64,000 nucleotides of DNA from Scandinavium hiltneri (GTDB lineage Bacteria > Pseudomonadota > Gammaproteobacteria > Enterobacterales > Enterobacteriaceae): NCBI RefSeq assembly GCF_024764835.1, contig NZ_JALIGE010000075.1:372001-436000 (forward strand). Reading direction: 5' to 3'. Positions 9,341 to 18,595 of the stretch are shown here, piece by piece (position 1 is the stretch's first letter; every line of letters starts with the position of its first letter). The position numbers were made by a program, and so were the translations under genes. The notes beneath the pieces were generated by a model, which saw nothing but the letters and a program-made list of their open reading frames with translations, searched no databases and was not told the DNA's origin.

Positions 9341-10434
9341 CAGCGGCCCTCAAAATCAATGCGCGGATCGACCAGCGTATAGCTGATATCGCTGATGATA
9401 TTCAGCAGCAGGCCAATCAGGGTGAAAATATACAGCGTACCAAACATCACCGGATAGTCGCGGGAAACGGTCGCTTCATAGCCGAGCAGGCCCAGCCCGT
9501 TGAGCGAGAACATCACTTCAATCAGCAGCGATCCGGTGAAAAACATGCTGATAAACGTTGCCGGGAACCCGGCTATGACCAGCAGCATGGCGTTACGGAA
9601 GATATGTTTCCATAGGATGTTTTTCTCGCTGACCCCTTTGGCGCGTGCGGTGACCACATACTGCTTACGAATCTCGTCCATAAACGCATTTTTGGTCAGC
9701 ATCGTCAGCGCAGCAAAGCCGCCAATCACCGTCGCCAGTACCGGCAGGGTTATGTGCCACAGATAATCGGTGATTTTTTGATACCACGGCAGGGTATCGA
9801 AATTGGCCGAAACCAGCCCGCGTAGCGGGAAGAGGTCGTAATAGCTGCCGCCCGCAAACAGCACAATCAGCACGATGGCGAACAGGAAGGCGGGAATAGC
9901 GTATCCGATGATGATGAAAGCGCTGCTCCAGGTGTCGAACCGCGCGCCGTTATGGACCGCTTTACGGATGCCCAGCGGAATAGACACAAGGTAGATTATC
10001 AGCGTGCTCCATAACCCCAGCGTTATCGAAACCGGGAGGCTTGCTTTGATCAACTGTAAGACCGAAGCACTGCGGAACAGGCTGTCGCCGAAATCGAAAC
10101 GCACGTAGTTCCACAGCATGGTGAAATAGCGCTCGTGCATCGGTTTGTCGAAACCATAACGGTGGGTGATTTCGGCGATCACTTCCGGGTCGAGACCACG
10201 CCCGCCGCGATACTGGCTTTCATTGATATTGCCTACGCCGGTACGGGCATGTGTCGCGCCCATACCTTCTGCGCCACCGCCCGGCATACCGCCTTTGGTG
10301 CCAAATTCAATGGCTGCAATCGCCTGATCGACAGGGCCACCGGGGGCAATCTGCACGATGAAAAAGTTGATGGTAATGATGGCCCACAGCGTGGGGATAA
10401 CCAACAACAGTCGGCGAATCAGGTAAGCGCCCAT
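9340..10434 (-). CDS. yejB: ABC transporter permease YejB
   Basis: 364 residues, DppB-like permease. It has an N-terminal membrane helix (LIRRLLLVIPTLWAIITI) and a family-specific glycine-rich insertion (about 48-80, GGMPGGGAEGMG). The transmembrane domain carries the EAA-type motif KQYVVTARAKGVSEKNIL. It pairs with YejE. The gene ends 1 bp inside yejE and follows yejA by 9 bp. Confidence 0.95.
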   Translation of the reverse strand: MGAYLIRRLLLVIPTLWAIITINFFIVQIAPGGPVDQAIAAIEFGTKGGMPGGGAEGMGATHARTGVGNINESQYRGGRGLDPEVIAEITHRYGFDKPMHERYFTMLWNYVRFDFGDSLFRSASVLQLIKASLPVSITLGLWSTLIIYLVSIPLGIRKAVHNGARFDTWSSAFIIIGYAIPAFLFAIVLIVLFAGGSYYDLFPLRGLVSANFDTLPWYQKITDYLWHITLPVLATVIGGFAALTMLTKNAFMDEIRKQYVVTARAKGVSEKNILWKHIFRNAMLLVIAGFPATFISMFFTGSLLIEVMFSLNGLGLLGYEATVSRDYPVMFGTLYIFTLIGLLLNIISDISYTLVDPRIDFEGR

Positions 10435-10443
10435 CTTTGCTCC

Positions 10444-12258
10444 TTAACGCCGTGCTTCGGGCAGTTTCGCCGCTTTATTGACGTCGTACCACCAGTTATC
10501 GAAGCCCAGAGAATAGATGGGACGAACCGCCGGATGCGAGAATTTATCCCAGTAAGCCATGCGGTCTGAGGCCATAAACCACATCGGCAACTGGTAGTAA
10601 TTCCAGGTTAACACGCGGTCCAGCGCGCGCCCAAGCGGCAGAAGTTTCTGTTTGTTACCTTCCCAGTGAATCATCTGTTTAATCAGATTATCAATCACCG
10701 GGCTGCTGACGCCGGGACCGTTATAGCTGGAGTTGATGTATTCCGACGACCAGGAAATTTGCAGGTCGCTGCCGCTCGGCCACGGCATTGCTCGCCACGG
10801 GCGCGGCATCATGTCGTAATCGCGGGTGCGCATCCGGTTGGTGACTTGTGACAAATCGACCTGGCGAATGTCCATCGTCACGCCGAGGCGCTTCAAATTG
10901 TGCTGGAACGGCATTACCCACTGATTGTTGCCCGCTGACGGGAGCAGCAGTTCGAATTGCAGTGGTTTGCCGGTTTTGGCATTCACCCGCTGCTGGCCTT
11001 TTAGCACCCAACCGGCGTCTGTCAGCAGTTTGTCGGCCTTCAGCAAGTTTGCTCTGTCGAAACCGTTTCCGTTGGATTTCGGCGGCGAATACATTGAGGT
11101 GAAGACTTCCGGCGGCAAGTCTTTCTTCATCGGGGCCAGCAATACCAACTCGTCGGCGTCGGGATAGCCACGCGCTGCATATTCGGTGTTCTGGAAATAG
11201 CTGTTTGTCCGGCTGTAGGCCCCGTAAAACAGCGCCTTATTCATCCATTCAAAATCAAACGCCAGGCCGATGGCTTCGCGCACGCTGCGATCGGCAAATA
11301 CCGGACGTTGGGTATTGAACGTCAGCCAGCGAGTGTCCTGCGCGGAGTCGTTTTTCTCTTCTTCTTTGACGATGAAATGGTTGCTGAAGTTTTTGCCGAT
11401 GTAGCGCGTGGCCCAGTTTTTCGGGCTGGTTTCGGTGCGGAAATCAAAAGCCCCGGCCTTGAAGGCCTCGAAAGCCACATTATCGTCGAGATAATAGTCA
11501 TAACGAATAGTGTCGAAATTCCAGCGTCCGCGATTCACCGGTAAATCCGCCGCCCAATAGTCTTTCACCCGGGAATAGACGACGTACTGGCCCATCTTCC
11601 ATGCCGTAATTTTATACGGCCCGTTGGCCAGCGGCGGAGTGGAGAGCGGATCGCTGAGCTTATGGTTACGCCAGAACTTTTCCGGCATCACCGGCAGCGT
11701 AAACAGGCTCAGCATGTCCTCTTTGCTCGGTTTCGCAAGCTCAATGCGTACGGTCAGCGGCGCGATGGCTTTCATCGTGGTGCCTTTGTAAATTAGCCGA
11801 AACTGTGGCACGCCCTCGGTCATAAACTTGTGAAAGGTGAAGGCGACATCTTCTGCGGTGACTTTGCTGCCGTCATGAAAGCGGGCGCGGGGATTGATGG
11901 TCACTTCGGCCCAGGAAAAGTCGCCAGCATAGCGGGCCATATCCGCAATCAGCGGGTAATAGCTTCCGGGTTCGTCGTCGGAGGTGGTAAACAGGGCGTC
12001 GTACAGCGCATCGGTACGCTCGGCGGCGTTGCCACGCAGCGCAAAACGGTTGAAGTTGTCGAAGGTGCCCAGGGCTGACAGCGTGACCGCGCCGCCTTTC
12101 GGTGCCGCCGGATTCACGTAGTCGTAATGGCTAAAGTTAAAAGCGTACTTCGGTTCGCCAATCACGGCGAACGCGTAGCTTTCCTTTATAGTTTGTGCCT
12201 GCGCTGCCGTAAGGGTCAGCAGCGTAAGCATCAATAAACCCATGCGCACAACAATCAC
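10444..12258 (-). CDS. yejA: Periplasmic peptide-binding protein YejA
   Basis: 604 residues, same length as E. coli YejA. It has an N-terminal signal peptide (GLLMLTLLTLTAAQA-Q) and an SBP family 5 fold with PLTVRIELAKPSKEDMLSLF and WSSEYINSSYNGPGV. It binds microcin C-type and other peptides for YejBEF. The GTG start gives MIVVR, like the E. coli N-terminus; AAGGAATAAA lies about 10 nt upstream. In-frame GTG (12249) and ATG (12243) remain possible. It is the first yej gene, downstream of pdeN on the same strand. Confidence 0.93.
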   Translation of the reverse strand: MIVVRMGLLMLTLLTLTAAQAQTIKESYAFAVIGEPKYAFNFSHYDYVNPAAPKGGAVTLSALGTFDNFNRFALRGNAAERTDALYDALFTTSDDEPGSYYPLIADMARYAGDFSWAEVTINPRARFHDGSKVTAEDVAFTFHKFMTEGVPQFRLIYKGTTMKAIAPLTVRIELAKPSKEDMLSLFTLPVMPEKFWRNHKLSDPLSTPPLANGPYKITAWKMGQYVVYSRVKDYWAADLPVNRGRWNFDTIRYDYYLDDNVAFEAFKAGAFDFRTETSPKNWATRYIGKNFSNHFIVKEEEKNDSAQDTRWLTFNTQRPVFADRSVREAIGLAFDFEWMNKALFYGAYSRTNSYFQNTEYAARGYPDADELVLLAPMKKDLPPEVFTSMYSPPKSNGNGFDRANLLKADKLLTDAGWVLKGQQRVNAKTGKPLQFELLLPSAGNNQWVMPFQHNLKRLGVTMDIRQVDLSQVTNRMRTRDYDMMPRPWRAMPWPSGSDLQISWSSEYINSSYNGPGVSSPVIDNLIKQMIHWEGNKQKLLPLGRALDRVLTWNYYQLPMWFMASDRMAYWDKFSHPAVRPIYSLGFDNWWYDVNKAAKLPEARR

Positions 12259-12322
12259 CGGTATTTATTCCTTCTGCGGTCATTCGGGCAATTCACTCAT
12301 CTTGTTGAATCATAAGTGACGC

Positions 12323-13885
12323 TCAGGCCGTTGTGAAATAATTCTCTGGTTTTGCATGGGCTTCGAGCAGCTTTTCGAGCGTCAGCGGGCGGCTTACCCA
12401 GTATCCTTGCAGGAAGTTGACGCCGTGTTCGCGCAGCCAGTTCGCCTGTTCCTGGGTTTCCACGCCTTCTGCCACGGTGACCAGATTCATTTTTTTAGCC
12501 AGCGATAACACGGCGTCCAGAACCGGAGACGTTACCGTTTCGGTGCCGATGGCGTTGATAAAGCCGCGATCGATTTTCAGGTAGTCGAACGAGTAACGTT
12601 CCAGATAGATAAGCGCGCTGTGTCCGGTGCCGAAATCATCGATCGCAATTTCATAACCTTCATGATGAAGCCATTCAAACAGCTTCATTGCCTGGCGTTG
12701 ATTGAGCATGTCGCGCTCAGTGATTTCCAGCACCAGCTGGAAGTAGTTCGGTGGCAGCATGGCGCTGAGATCTCGCAGATCCTGCTGGAAACTGTCTGCC
12801 AGCAAATGGGCCGGGGCGATGTTGATCCCAAGCTTCGCGCCCGGCGGGAGTATGCTTTGCAACATCGGCGCGTCTTTGGCTATCAGTTCAAACAGATGAC
12901 GGGTGAGCGGTACAATGAGCTGCTGTGCTTCGGCGAAGTTGATGAACGCGTCGGGAGGAATTTCACCTGCAGCCGGGTGCTTCCAGCGCATTAGCACTTC
13001 CACTCCGCGAATCTGCATATCCTGGGCATCAACCACGGGCTGATAGACCACCGAGAACTGGTTGCGCTTAATGGCGGTAGTAATTTCCCTGCCCGGGCGC
13101 AAACGGACGGTGAGCACGTAATAGCAGAGCAGGCCGGAAAGCAGGCCACACATCACGCCCATCAGCAGAGAGTACTGCATATTCTCGACGGCCCATGCAT
13201 CGCCATAGACATTCACCGTCAGCGGCAGATCGTTGATTTGCGCACTGCGAATAGGCGTGCCTTTCAACTCGCTGACCAGTAACGGATGCGGGCTGAAGGT
13301 AGAAATAGCGGTGTTATTGGCGATGATTGCAATGCCACTGAACTGATTCTGGCGTGAGGAGTAGAGGATCCACGGCATCAGGCTGGCATTTATCGAGGTG
13401 AAAACGCCGCGATTTTCGAGCAGTGGACTACGAACCCACAGGGCAAATGCCGGGCGCTGTGGCAACATCGGCGTGCCGGGAAGGATTTCGATATCCAGAG
13501 ATTTTGTGAAATCTACCTGCGGCACCAGCTGTTTCATCGGCACGTTCATTTCGCCGGTTGCCGAAGAGCAGGTGGCGTTATTGTTGTTCACCAACAGAAA
13601 GGCGCGGACGTTGAGGCTAAAGGCGGCCCGGGACGTCAGCTCGGGCGCAACGTCTGTGCAGCGGCTCAGGGCCAGTGGCTGAAGCTTATCAACCGTATTC
13701 AGCAGTTCGCTAAAATAGCCGTTCAGGTATTTCTGCAAATCGTGAATGATGATATCGAATTGTTCAGCACGTTTATGATGGAAAATCATGAGTTGCGCAC
13801 TGCCGGCCAGTAAAGCAATCACCACACCCAGCAACAGACTGGATAAGAGGATCTTGCGGCCGAGCGAGAAGTAACGCGTGAACAT
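12323..13885 (-). CDS. pdeN: Cyclic-di-GMP phosphodiesterase PdeN (Rtn)
   Basis: 520 residues. A membrane helix (about 8-28), a periplasmic CSS domain with the hallmark CSSATGE, a second helix, and a C-terminal EAL domain. Catalytic motifs are present: EVLMRW (the EVL variant also seen in E. coli PdeN), GINIAP, ITERD, DDFGTGHS, DYLKID, VAEGVET and LQGYW. It hydrolyses c-di-GMP; in the CSS family periplasmic cysteine oxidation state controls activity. The start MFTRYFSLGRK was preferred over a frame 24 codons longer because it places the helix at the N-terminus. Confidence 0.93.
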   Translation of the reverse strand: MFTRYFSLGRKILLSSLLLGVVIALLAGSAQLMIFHHKRAEQFDIIIHDLQKYLNGYFSELLNTVDKLQPLALSRCTDVAPELTSRAAFSLNVRAFLLVNNNNATCSSATGEMNVPMKQLVPQVDFTKSLDIEILPGTPMLPQRPAFALWVRSPLLENRGVFTSINASLMPWILYSSRQNQFSGIAIIANNTAISTFSPHPLLVSELKGTPIRSAQINDLPLTVNVYGDAWAVENMQYSLLMGVMCGLLSGLLCYYVLTVRLRPGREITTAIKRNQFSVVYQPVVDAQDMQIRGVEVLMRWKHPAAGEIPPDAFINFAEAQQLIVPLTRHLFELIAKDAPMLQSILPPGAKLGINIAPAHLLADSFQQDLRDLSAMLPPNYFQLVLEITERDMLNQRQAMKLFEWLHHEGYEIAIDDFGTGHSALIYLERYSFDYLKIDRGFINAIGTETVTSPVLDAVLSLAKKMNLVTVAEGVETQEQANWLREHGVNFLQGYWVSRPLTLEKLLEAHAKPENYFTTA

Positions 13886-14000
13886 AGCTTTCTTTATCCG
13901 TAATATTTGAAACGGTAATTCAATGCGTTGTGACGCAGGGCTGCGTCTTTCCAGCATAGTCTATTTAGCCATCCTGGCAGGCAGAGACGGAAGAAGAAAA

Positions 14001-14027
14001 AAAAAGCACTGCTAAGCAGTGCTTTTT
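14001..14027. terminator. Terminator of mepS
   Basis: AAAAAGCACTGC (14001-14012), loop TAA, GCAGTGCTTTTT (14016-14027): a perfect stem with a T-run on the plus strand and, in mirror, on the minus strand, 46 bp after the mepS stop. Confidence 0.9.
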
Positions 14028-14073
14028 CTGATTCTCGCTGTCTGCCAAGGGAAAACCGACAGCGAGAAGAACA

Positions 14074-14643
14074 TCAGGAACGGCTCAGGACACGTCGCGC
14101 TTCGTTATAGCGCTTGTTCCAGTATGGCTCACTCATGTTTGAAATTGTCACACCACTGCTGGTGGATGCATGAACGAACTGGTTGTTGCCAATGTAAATG
14201 CCTACATGGCGACCCGTCGACCCGGCGCGGAACAGCACTAAATCACCGGTGCGCAGCTGAGTGCGTTTAATCGACTTGCCCATTTCCTGCTGCTCGTAAG
14301 TAGAACGAGGCAGATCCATACCAAATTGTTCACGGAAGGTACGCTGGACGAAGGCGGAACAATCAATACCGCGTTTCGTTTCGCCACCGAGACGATAGCG
14401 TACGCCTTTCCAACTGGCGTACTGATCCATCAGGCGTGACTTAACGTCAAGATTACGCACCATGGATTCAAATTCATCCTGAGAGGCTTGCAGTGACGAA
14501 GGATCTTCGTTACCCACAGCATGCGTCTCAGAATGCATATTCTTTGCGGTGTTTGTCGTACTACATGCAGAAAGCAGGACCGCGACTGCTACCGCGGGTA
14601 TTGCCCGCAGGATGTATCTCAAAATTGGTTGAGATTTGACCAT
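14074..14643 (-). CDS. mepS: Murein DD-endopeptidase MepS (Spr)
   Basis: 189 residues. Lipoprotein signal with lipobox LLSAC (Cys27), a linker, then an NlpC/P60 domain. The catalytic Cys is in GIDCSAFVQRTF (Cys95), with GRHVGIYIGNNQFVHAS supplying His146 and His158. It is an outer-membrane-anchored enzyme that cleaves D-Ala-mDAP cross-links to let the sacculus expand; E. coli controls it by NlpI/Prc proteolysis. It is monocistronic, with its own terminator. Confidence 0.96.
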   Translation of the reverse strand: MVKSQPILRYILRAIPAVAVAVLLSACSTTNTAKNMHSETHAVGNEDPSSLQASQDEFESMVRNLDVKSRLMDQYASWKGVRYRLGGETKRGIDCSAFVQRTFREQFGMDLPRSTYEQQEMGKSIKRTQLRTGDLVLFRAGSTGRHVGIYIGNNQFVHASTSSGVTISNMSEPYWNKRYNEARRVLSRS

Positions 14644-14752
14644 GTGATTTATTTTCCCTTGAAGTCCTTAACGATAAAAACCGTTATAAAAATGCCAACC
14701 GTGACGAGACTAAATACCTGTCATCAATGAGACAATTCCCGAAGTGTGAAAC

Positions 14753-14768
14753 TGTGCAGTACTGCACA
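14753..14768. promoter_or_regulatory. 16-bp perfect palindrome upstream of mepS
   Basis: TGTGCAGTACTGCACA is a gap-free perfect palindrome 110 bp upstream of the mepS start, within the 416-bp gap 14644-15059. It resembles an operator for a dimeric regulator, but I cannot assign one. The rest of the gap is AT-rich with no convincing reading frame, apart from the long hairpin at its lpxT end. Confidence 0.4.
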
Positions 14769-15010
14769 AATTTATTCACTTCCTGAATTATTTATCTCTG
14801 GAAAGACAAAACGAGATTGAGATTACCCTATCAAAACCAGGCTGGCTAGCGCTTTTACGGGATTTTTAATAAGAAATTGTGATAGGCAAAGAGAGGATTC
14901 TGCTAACGCGAAAAATAGCGGAAAAGATGCACGTTAAATAGGCAATTCGCTCATTTTTAAGCAAAATCTGATGACAGGAAAATGATGAGATTGAATATTT
15001 TTTCTTCAGC

Positions 15011-15046
15011 TCATCATCAGGGATCGAAAACGATCCCTGATGATGA
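15011..15046. terminator. Long perfect hairpin downstream of lpxT
   Basis: TCATCATCAGGGATCG (15011-15026), loop AAAA, CGATCCCTGATGATGA (15031-15046): a perfect 16-bp stem 14 bp after the lpxT stop. On the minus strand it is followed by GCTGAAGAAAAAAT, without a U-tract. It may protect the lpxT 3' end or act as an atypical terminator. Confidence 0.6.
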
Positions 15047-15059
15047 CAACGCATTTTAG

Positions 15060-15776
15060 TTAGGAACTTGTTTGATTTTTGTTATTCGACCCAGGCAAAT
15101 GGCGATCAAATAGGGCAATTGTTTTATCACTGAGCGATGTGAGCAGGATCCACGGCATACCAATCAGGACCGCCGTCAGTGAACCGACGGCAATATCGGT
15201 GAACCAGTGAGCGCCAATCATTACGCGTGGGAATGCAAAAACCACAAAAATAATCAGGGCTACTGCTCCCGCTTTACGGCCAAAATATCGCCACATGAAG
15301 GTGGCGAATATCAGGAGCATCATCCCGTGATCGCCTGGGAAACTGTCCTTTGATGCGTCTTTAGTCGAAATATGCAGCACATCACTGACCCGATAAGCAT
15401 CCGGGAAAAACAGAGACGGACTGGCGTGTTTGACCGGCATTAAATGTTGGGCGAGTTGGTTAACAATGACCGCCGCCAGCAGCATCACCAGGCCAATAAT
15501 AACAATTTTACGGCGGCCCTGTGGCGCTTCTTTCCGCCAGAAGCTGAGCATCAGGCAGCCCATTGCCAGTAGTGAACAACCGTCAAAGGCGCGGTTATTG
15601 GTAATAGCGAGGAACCAGACATAGGCATGACTCGCAGGAATACCCTGATTAAAGAAGTGGAAAATACCGGAGTCCAGCGGGAACCAGAACCCGTGATTAG
15701 CGGGTACAAACCAGCTCATAAAGAGGGCCAGACCGGCGATGTTTAGCAGTAATATAAGGGGAATTCGAGTTTTCAT
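15060..15776 (-). CDS. lpxT: Lipid A 1-diphosphate synthase LpxT
   Basis: 238 residues, inner-membrane PAP2 phosphatase family with about six membrane segments. Active-site motifs face the periplasm: KDASKDSFPGDHGMMLL (SGH-type) and RVMIGAHWFTD. It transfers phosphate from undecaprenyl diphosphate to the 1-position of lipid A, competing with polymyxin-resistance modifications. It follows yeiR by 44 bp on the same strand. Confidence 0.94.
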   Translation of the reverse strand: MKTRIPLILLLNIAGLALFMSWFVPANHGFWFPLDSGIFHFFNQGIPASHAYVWFLAITNNRAFDGCSLLAMGCLMLSFWRKEAPQGRRKIVIIGLVMLLAAVIVNQLAQHLMPVKHASPSLFFPDAYRVSDVLHISTKDASKDSFPGDHGMMLLIFATFMWRYFGRKAGAVALIIFVVFAFPRVMIGAHWFTDIAVGSLTAVLIGMPWILLTSLSDKTIALFDRHLPGSNNKNQTSS

Positions 15777-15820
15777 AACAAAGTCTTCAAAGCAGGTAAA
15801 ACACGCGCAACATACCGACG

Positions 15821-16798
15821 TTAACTTAAACGAAGCTTCAACAAGGTTGACTGTAGTGCATTCCAGTCAGTCTCGCTGTCATTGATAAGTTCAATGCGGC
15901 TGTCGGGCGGCGCAACGGATTGGGTTTCAATTTGCAGGTCAGCACCCTGACGATTAATACGGACTAATCCTTCCGCAATACGCATCACGCCTTTCACCCG
16001 CGAAACCGGCGCCAGACGGGCCCATTCCAGCAGGCCAATGGTGTCAAACTGGGTGTCAGCATCAAAAATCCAGCCACAGGCCTGATGGCCCTGACCGCTG
16101 TTAATGCTGCGACGCCAGCGCTGATGTTCAGGCAAATTCAACGCCGCCAGACCTTTGTTCGAGGCATGACTGTGCGAATGCGCCACGCTCTCGGGCAGAG
16201 CCGCCAGATTCCTGCGTGGTAAATCTAACAATGCGCCGTCGATTGCACCCTGAGTGGCTTGCACATATTGGCGATCACCGCCGTAGGTTTGCCACCAGCT
16301 ATCGAACGCCTGTTGGCTTTCCGGCGTTGTGCGATCGCTTTTGTTCGCCACAATGATATCGGCCGCCGCGAGTTGATCGCGGAAGTTCTCATTGGCGACC
16401 GCTTTTTCATCGAGCAACTGACGCGGATCGAGCACGCACAGCGTGGCACGCAAATCGATCCACGGTTCATAAACGGGCGCGGTGAGGATATCAAGTATTT
16501 GCTTCGGATGGCCGAGGCCGGTTGGTTCAATCAACAGGCGATCCGGTTTGCCCTGACGCAGCAGGGTGTTGAGTCCAACCTGCATCGGCAACCCATTGAC
16601 GCAACACATGCAGCCGCCGGGGATCTCTTTGAGCAGCGCTCCACTGTCAGCCAGCAGCGCACCGTCGATACCGACTTCGCCGAATTCATTGACCAGCACC
16701 GCCCACTTTTCATCAGCCGGTTTATGCGCCAGTAAATGGAGAATGGAGGTCGTTTTACCGCTGCCGAGAAAGCCGGTAATCAGGTTCGTTAGCGTCAC
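15821..16798 (-). CDS. yeiR: Zinc-binding GTPase YeiR (COG0523)
   Basis: 325 residues. The N-terminal G3E GTPase domain has Walker A GFLGSGKTTS, the metal-binding CxCC motif GGCMCCVNG, Walker B IEPTGLGHP and the base-specificity NKSD. The C-terminal CobW domain follows a His-rich linker (AHSHSHASNKG). It is a predicted zinc metallochaperone or homeostasis GTPase. The GTG start (VTLTNLITGF) is preceded by CTGGAG at 6 nt and fits the E. coli N-terminus; the longest frame adds 15 unsupported residues. Confidence 0.93.
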   Translation of the reverse strand: MTLTNLITGFLGSGKTTSILHLLAHKPADEKWAVLVNEFGEVGIDGALLADSGALLKEIPGGCMCCVNGLPMQVGLNTLLRQGKPDRLLIEPTGLGHPKQILDILTAPVYEPWIDLRATLCVLDPRQLLDEKAVANENFRDQLAAADIIVANKSDRTTPESQQAFDSWWQTYGGDRQYVQATQGAIDGALLDLPRRNLAALPESVAHSHSHASNKGLAALNLPEHQRWRRSINSGQGHQACGWIFDADTQFDTIGLLEWARLAPVSRVKGVMRIAEGLVRINRQGADLQIETQSVAPPDSRIELINDSETDWNALQSTLLKLRLS

Positions 16799-16881
16799 GT
16801 TGGCTCCAGAATGAACATCTGTAATAAAGTCACAGGTACGCAATATCTTGGCGAAAAATGACGTAAAAGAGAAGACTTAGG

Positions 16882-16906
16882 GCGGACAGACAACATATCT
16901 GTCCGC
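16882..16906 (-). terminator. Hairpin downstream of yeiQ
   Basis: GCGGACAGA (16882-16890) and TCTGTCCGC (16898-16906), 9-bp perfect stem with a 7-nt loop, 17 bp after the yeiQ stop. The minus-strand sequence beyond it is only moderately T-rich, so it may be a leaky terminator between yeiQ and yeiR. Confidence 0.55.
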
Positions 16907-16922
16907 TAAATAGCAGGATCTG

Positions 16923-18389
16923 TTAAAGATTCACGGTGGAAATGATTGCCTGACGTGCGCCTTCGGTTGTCAACCGGTGCCATGCCTGCTGAATTTTGCT
17001 GACGAACGCGGCATTTTGCGGCAGGTCGGTGCCGAAAATTTCGCTCAGCGTGAGCAGGGCGGTCACGCGATCATGTTCATTGCTACTGGCAACGATAGAC
17101 TGAATTTTTTCGACCAGTGGGTCACGTACATCAATGGCATTCCCGCGTTCATCTGTGCCGCTGACATAGCGCATCCAGCCTGCTACGCCGAGCGCCAGCA
17201 GTGGCCAGTCACTTTCACGTTGCAGGTGCAGGCGAATACCTTCCAGCATGCGCTGAGGCAGTTTCTGGCTGCCGTCCATCGCGATTTGCCAGGTGCGGTG
17301 TTTTAATGCCGGATTGGTGAAGCGGTCGATCAGGCTGTCGGCGTAACCCTGCAAGTCCACGCCGGTGATGCGCAGCGTAGGAGCCTGTTCCTGCATCATC
17401 AAACGCAGCGCTGCACGGCGAAAATCAGCGTCCTGCATACAATCGCTGATGTGTTCGTAGCCTGCCAGATAGCCGAGGTAGGCGAGGAAAGAGTGGCTGC
17501 CGTTCAGCATCCGTAGTTTCATCTGTTCCCACGGCAGCACGTCACTCACAAGCTGCACGCCCGCAATCTCCCAGTCAGGACGTCCCGCCACAAAATGGTC
17601 TTCTACCACCCATTGAATGAAGGGTTCAGAACTGATGGCGCACGGATCGTTAACGCCAATCGCCGCTTCAATTTCCGCCAAAGACTCTTCTGTCGCCGCC
17701 GGAACGATGCGATCGACCATGGTCCCCGGGAAGCTAACGTGTTCCGCTATCCACTGCGCCAGCTCTGGTGAGCGCTTGTTGGCCATGCCCAGCACCGCGT
17801 TTTTTACCACGTGGCCGTTGTCCGGAATATTATCGCAGGAAAGCACGGTGAACGGCACCAGCCCGCGCTCGCGGCGACGGTGCAGGGCTTCGACCAGAAT
17901 GCCCGGAGCGGAATGGGGTTCAGACGGATTTTCCAGATCGTGAACGATCCGCGGCTGCGACAGGTCCAGACGACCGGTGGCCGGGTCGATGCAGTAACCT
18001 TTTTCAGTAATGGTCAGGGAAACAATCGCCACCTGCGGCTCACAGAATTTCTCAATGATCGCTGCCAGGGAATCGAGTTTAGCGTTCAGGCATTCATTCA
18101 CCGCGCCAATAATAATCGGCTGATTACCGTCCGCACCTTTCTCCAGCACGGTATAAAGGTGGTCCTGGGCGCGTAGCTGGCTCATCAGCACATCGCCGCT
18201 GAATAAGCTTATTTCACACAATCCCCAGTCACCGCCCTGCGCGTTCAGCACCCGGTCCGTTAGCAGCGCCTGGTGAGCGCGATGAAATGCGCCAAAGCCG
18301 AAGTGGACAATCCGAGAGCGGAGCTGTTGTCGGTCATACTGAGGCAACTGCACGTTGTCGGGCAGCGTGGCGGTGGCGATCGTCTTCAT
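16923..18389 (-). CDS. yeiQ: Mannitol dehydrogenase-family oxidoreductase YeiQ
   Basis: 488 residues, full length. The N-terminal Rossmann motif is HFGFGAFHRAHQALLTD (about 30-46). The family signature is KLRMLNGSHSFLAYLGYL, and SCDNIPDNGHVV and MVDRIVPAA are also conserved. The family includes D-mannonate oxidoreductase (UxuB), which reduces fructuronate to mannonate with NADH. YeiQ is uncharacterised to my knowledge. Here it is divergent from uxuA, whose product uses mannonate, which supports a hexuronate oxidoreductase role. Exact substrate is inferred. Confidence 0.9.
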   Translation of the reverse strand: MKTIATATLPDNVQLPQYDRQQLRSRIVHFGFGAFHRAHQALLTDRVLNAQGGDWGLCEISLFSGDVLMSQLRAQDHLYTVLEKGADGNQPIIIGAVNECLNAKLDSLAAIIEKFCEPQVAIVSLTITEKGYCIDPATGRLDLSQPRIVHDLENPSEPHSAPGILVEALHRRRERGLVPFTVLSCDNIPDNGHVVKNAVLGMANKRSPELAQWIAEHVSFPGTMVDRIVPAATEESLAEIEAAIGVNDPCAISSEPFIQWVVEDHFVAGRPDWEIAGVQLVSDVLPWEQMKLRMLNGSHSFLAYLGYLAGYEHISDCMQDADFRRAALRLMMQEQAPTLRITGVDLQGYADSLIDRFTNPALKHRTWQIAMDGSQKLPQRMLEGIRLHLQRESDWPLLALGVAGWMRYVSGTDERGNAIDVRDPLVEKIQSIVASSNEHDRVTALLTLSEIFGTDLPQNAAFVSKIQQAWHRLTTEGARQAIISTVNL

Positions 18390-18482
18390 TATATAAACAC
18401 CTGCTTAACCATTAATTAACAACAGGTAGTGTAAAGTTATATGACAGCAAATTGAATTGGTGTGCCGTATTTATCCGGGGAA

Positions 18483-18498
18483 TGTGAGCTGGATCAAT
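18483..18498. promoter_or_regulatory. Candidate CRP site between yeiQ and uxuA
   Basis: TGTGA-GCTGGA-TCAAT matches the CRP consensus fully in the left half and 3 of 5 in the right. It lies midway in the 206-bp divergent promoter region, where CRP could serve either gene. Confidence 0.45.
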
Positions 18499-18563
18499 CA
18501 ATGCCGGGGCGGAAATTGACCCTTTCAGAGAAACATGTATGGTAGTCGTCATCTGCATCACTA

Positions 18564-18581
18564 ATATTGGTATAACAACTT
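18564..18581. promoter_or_regulatory. UxuR/ExuR-like operator upstream of uxuA
   Basis: TTGGTATAACAA (18567-18578) differs at one base from the palindromic TTGGTATACCAA core of the UxuR/ExuR operators as I recall them. It ends 17 bp before the uxuA start, in the promoter or leader region, so a bound repressor would block uxuA. This supports hexuronate-inducible control of uxuA and possibly yeiQ. Confidence 0.6.
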
Positions 18582-18595
18582 AAGAGGGTGAAACA

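Noticed and set aside
12900..13020. PdeN has EVL instead of EAL
   Set aside because: The same variant occurs in E. coli PdeN and the metal-binding Glu is kept.
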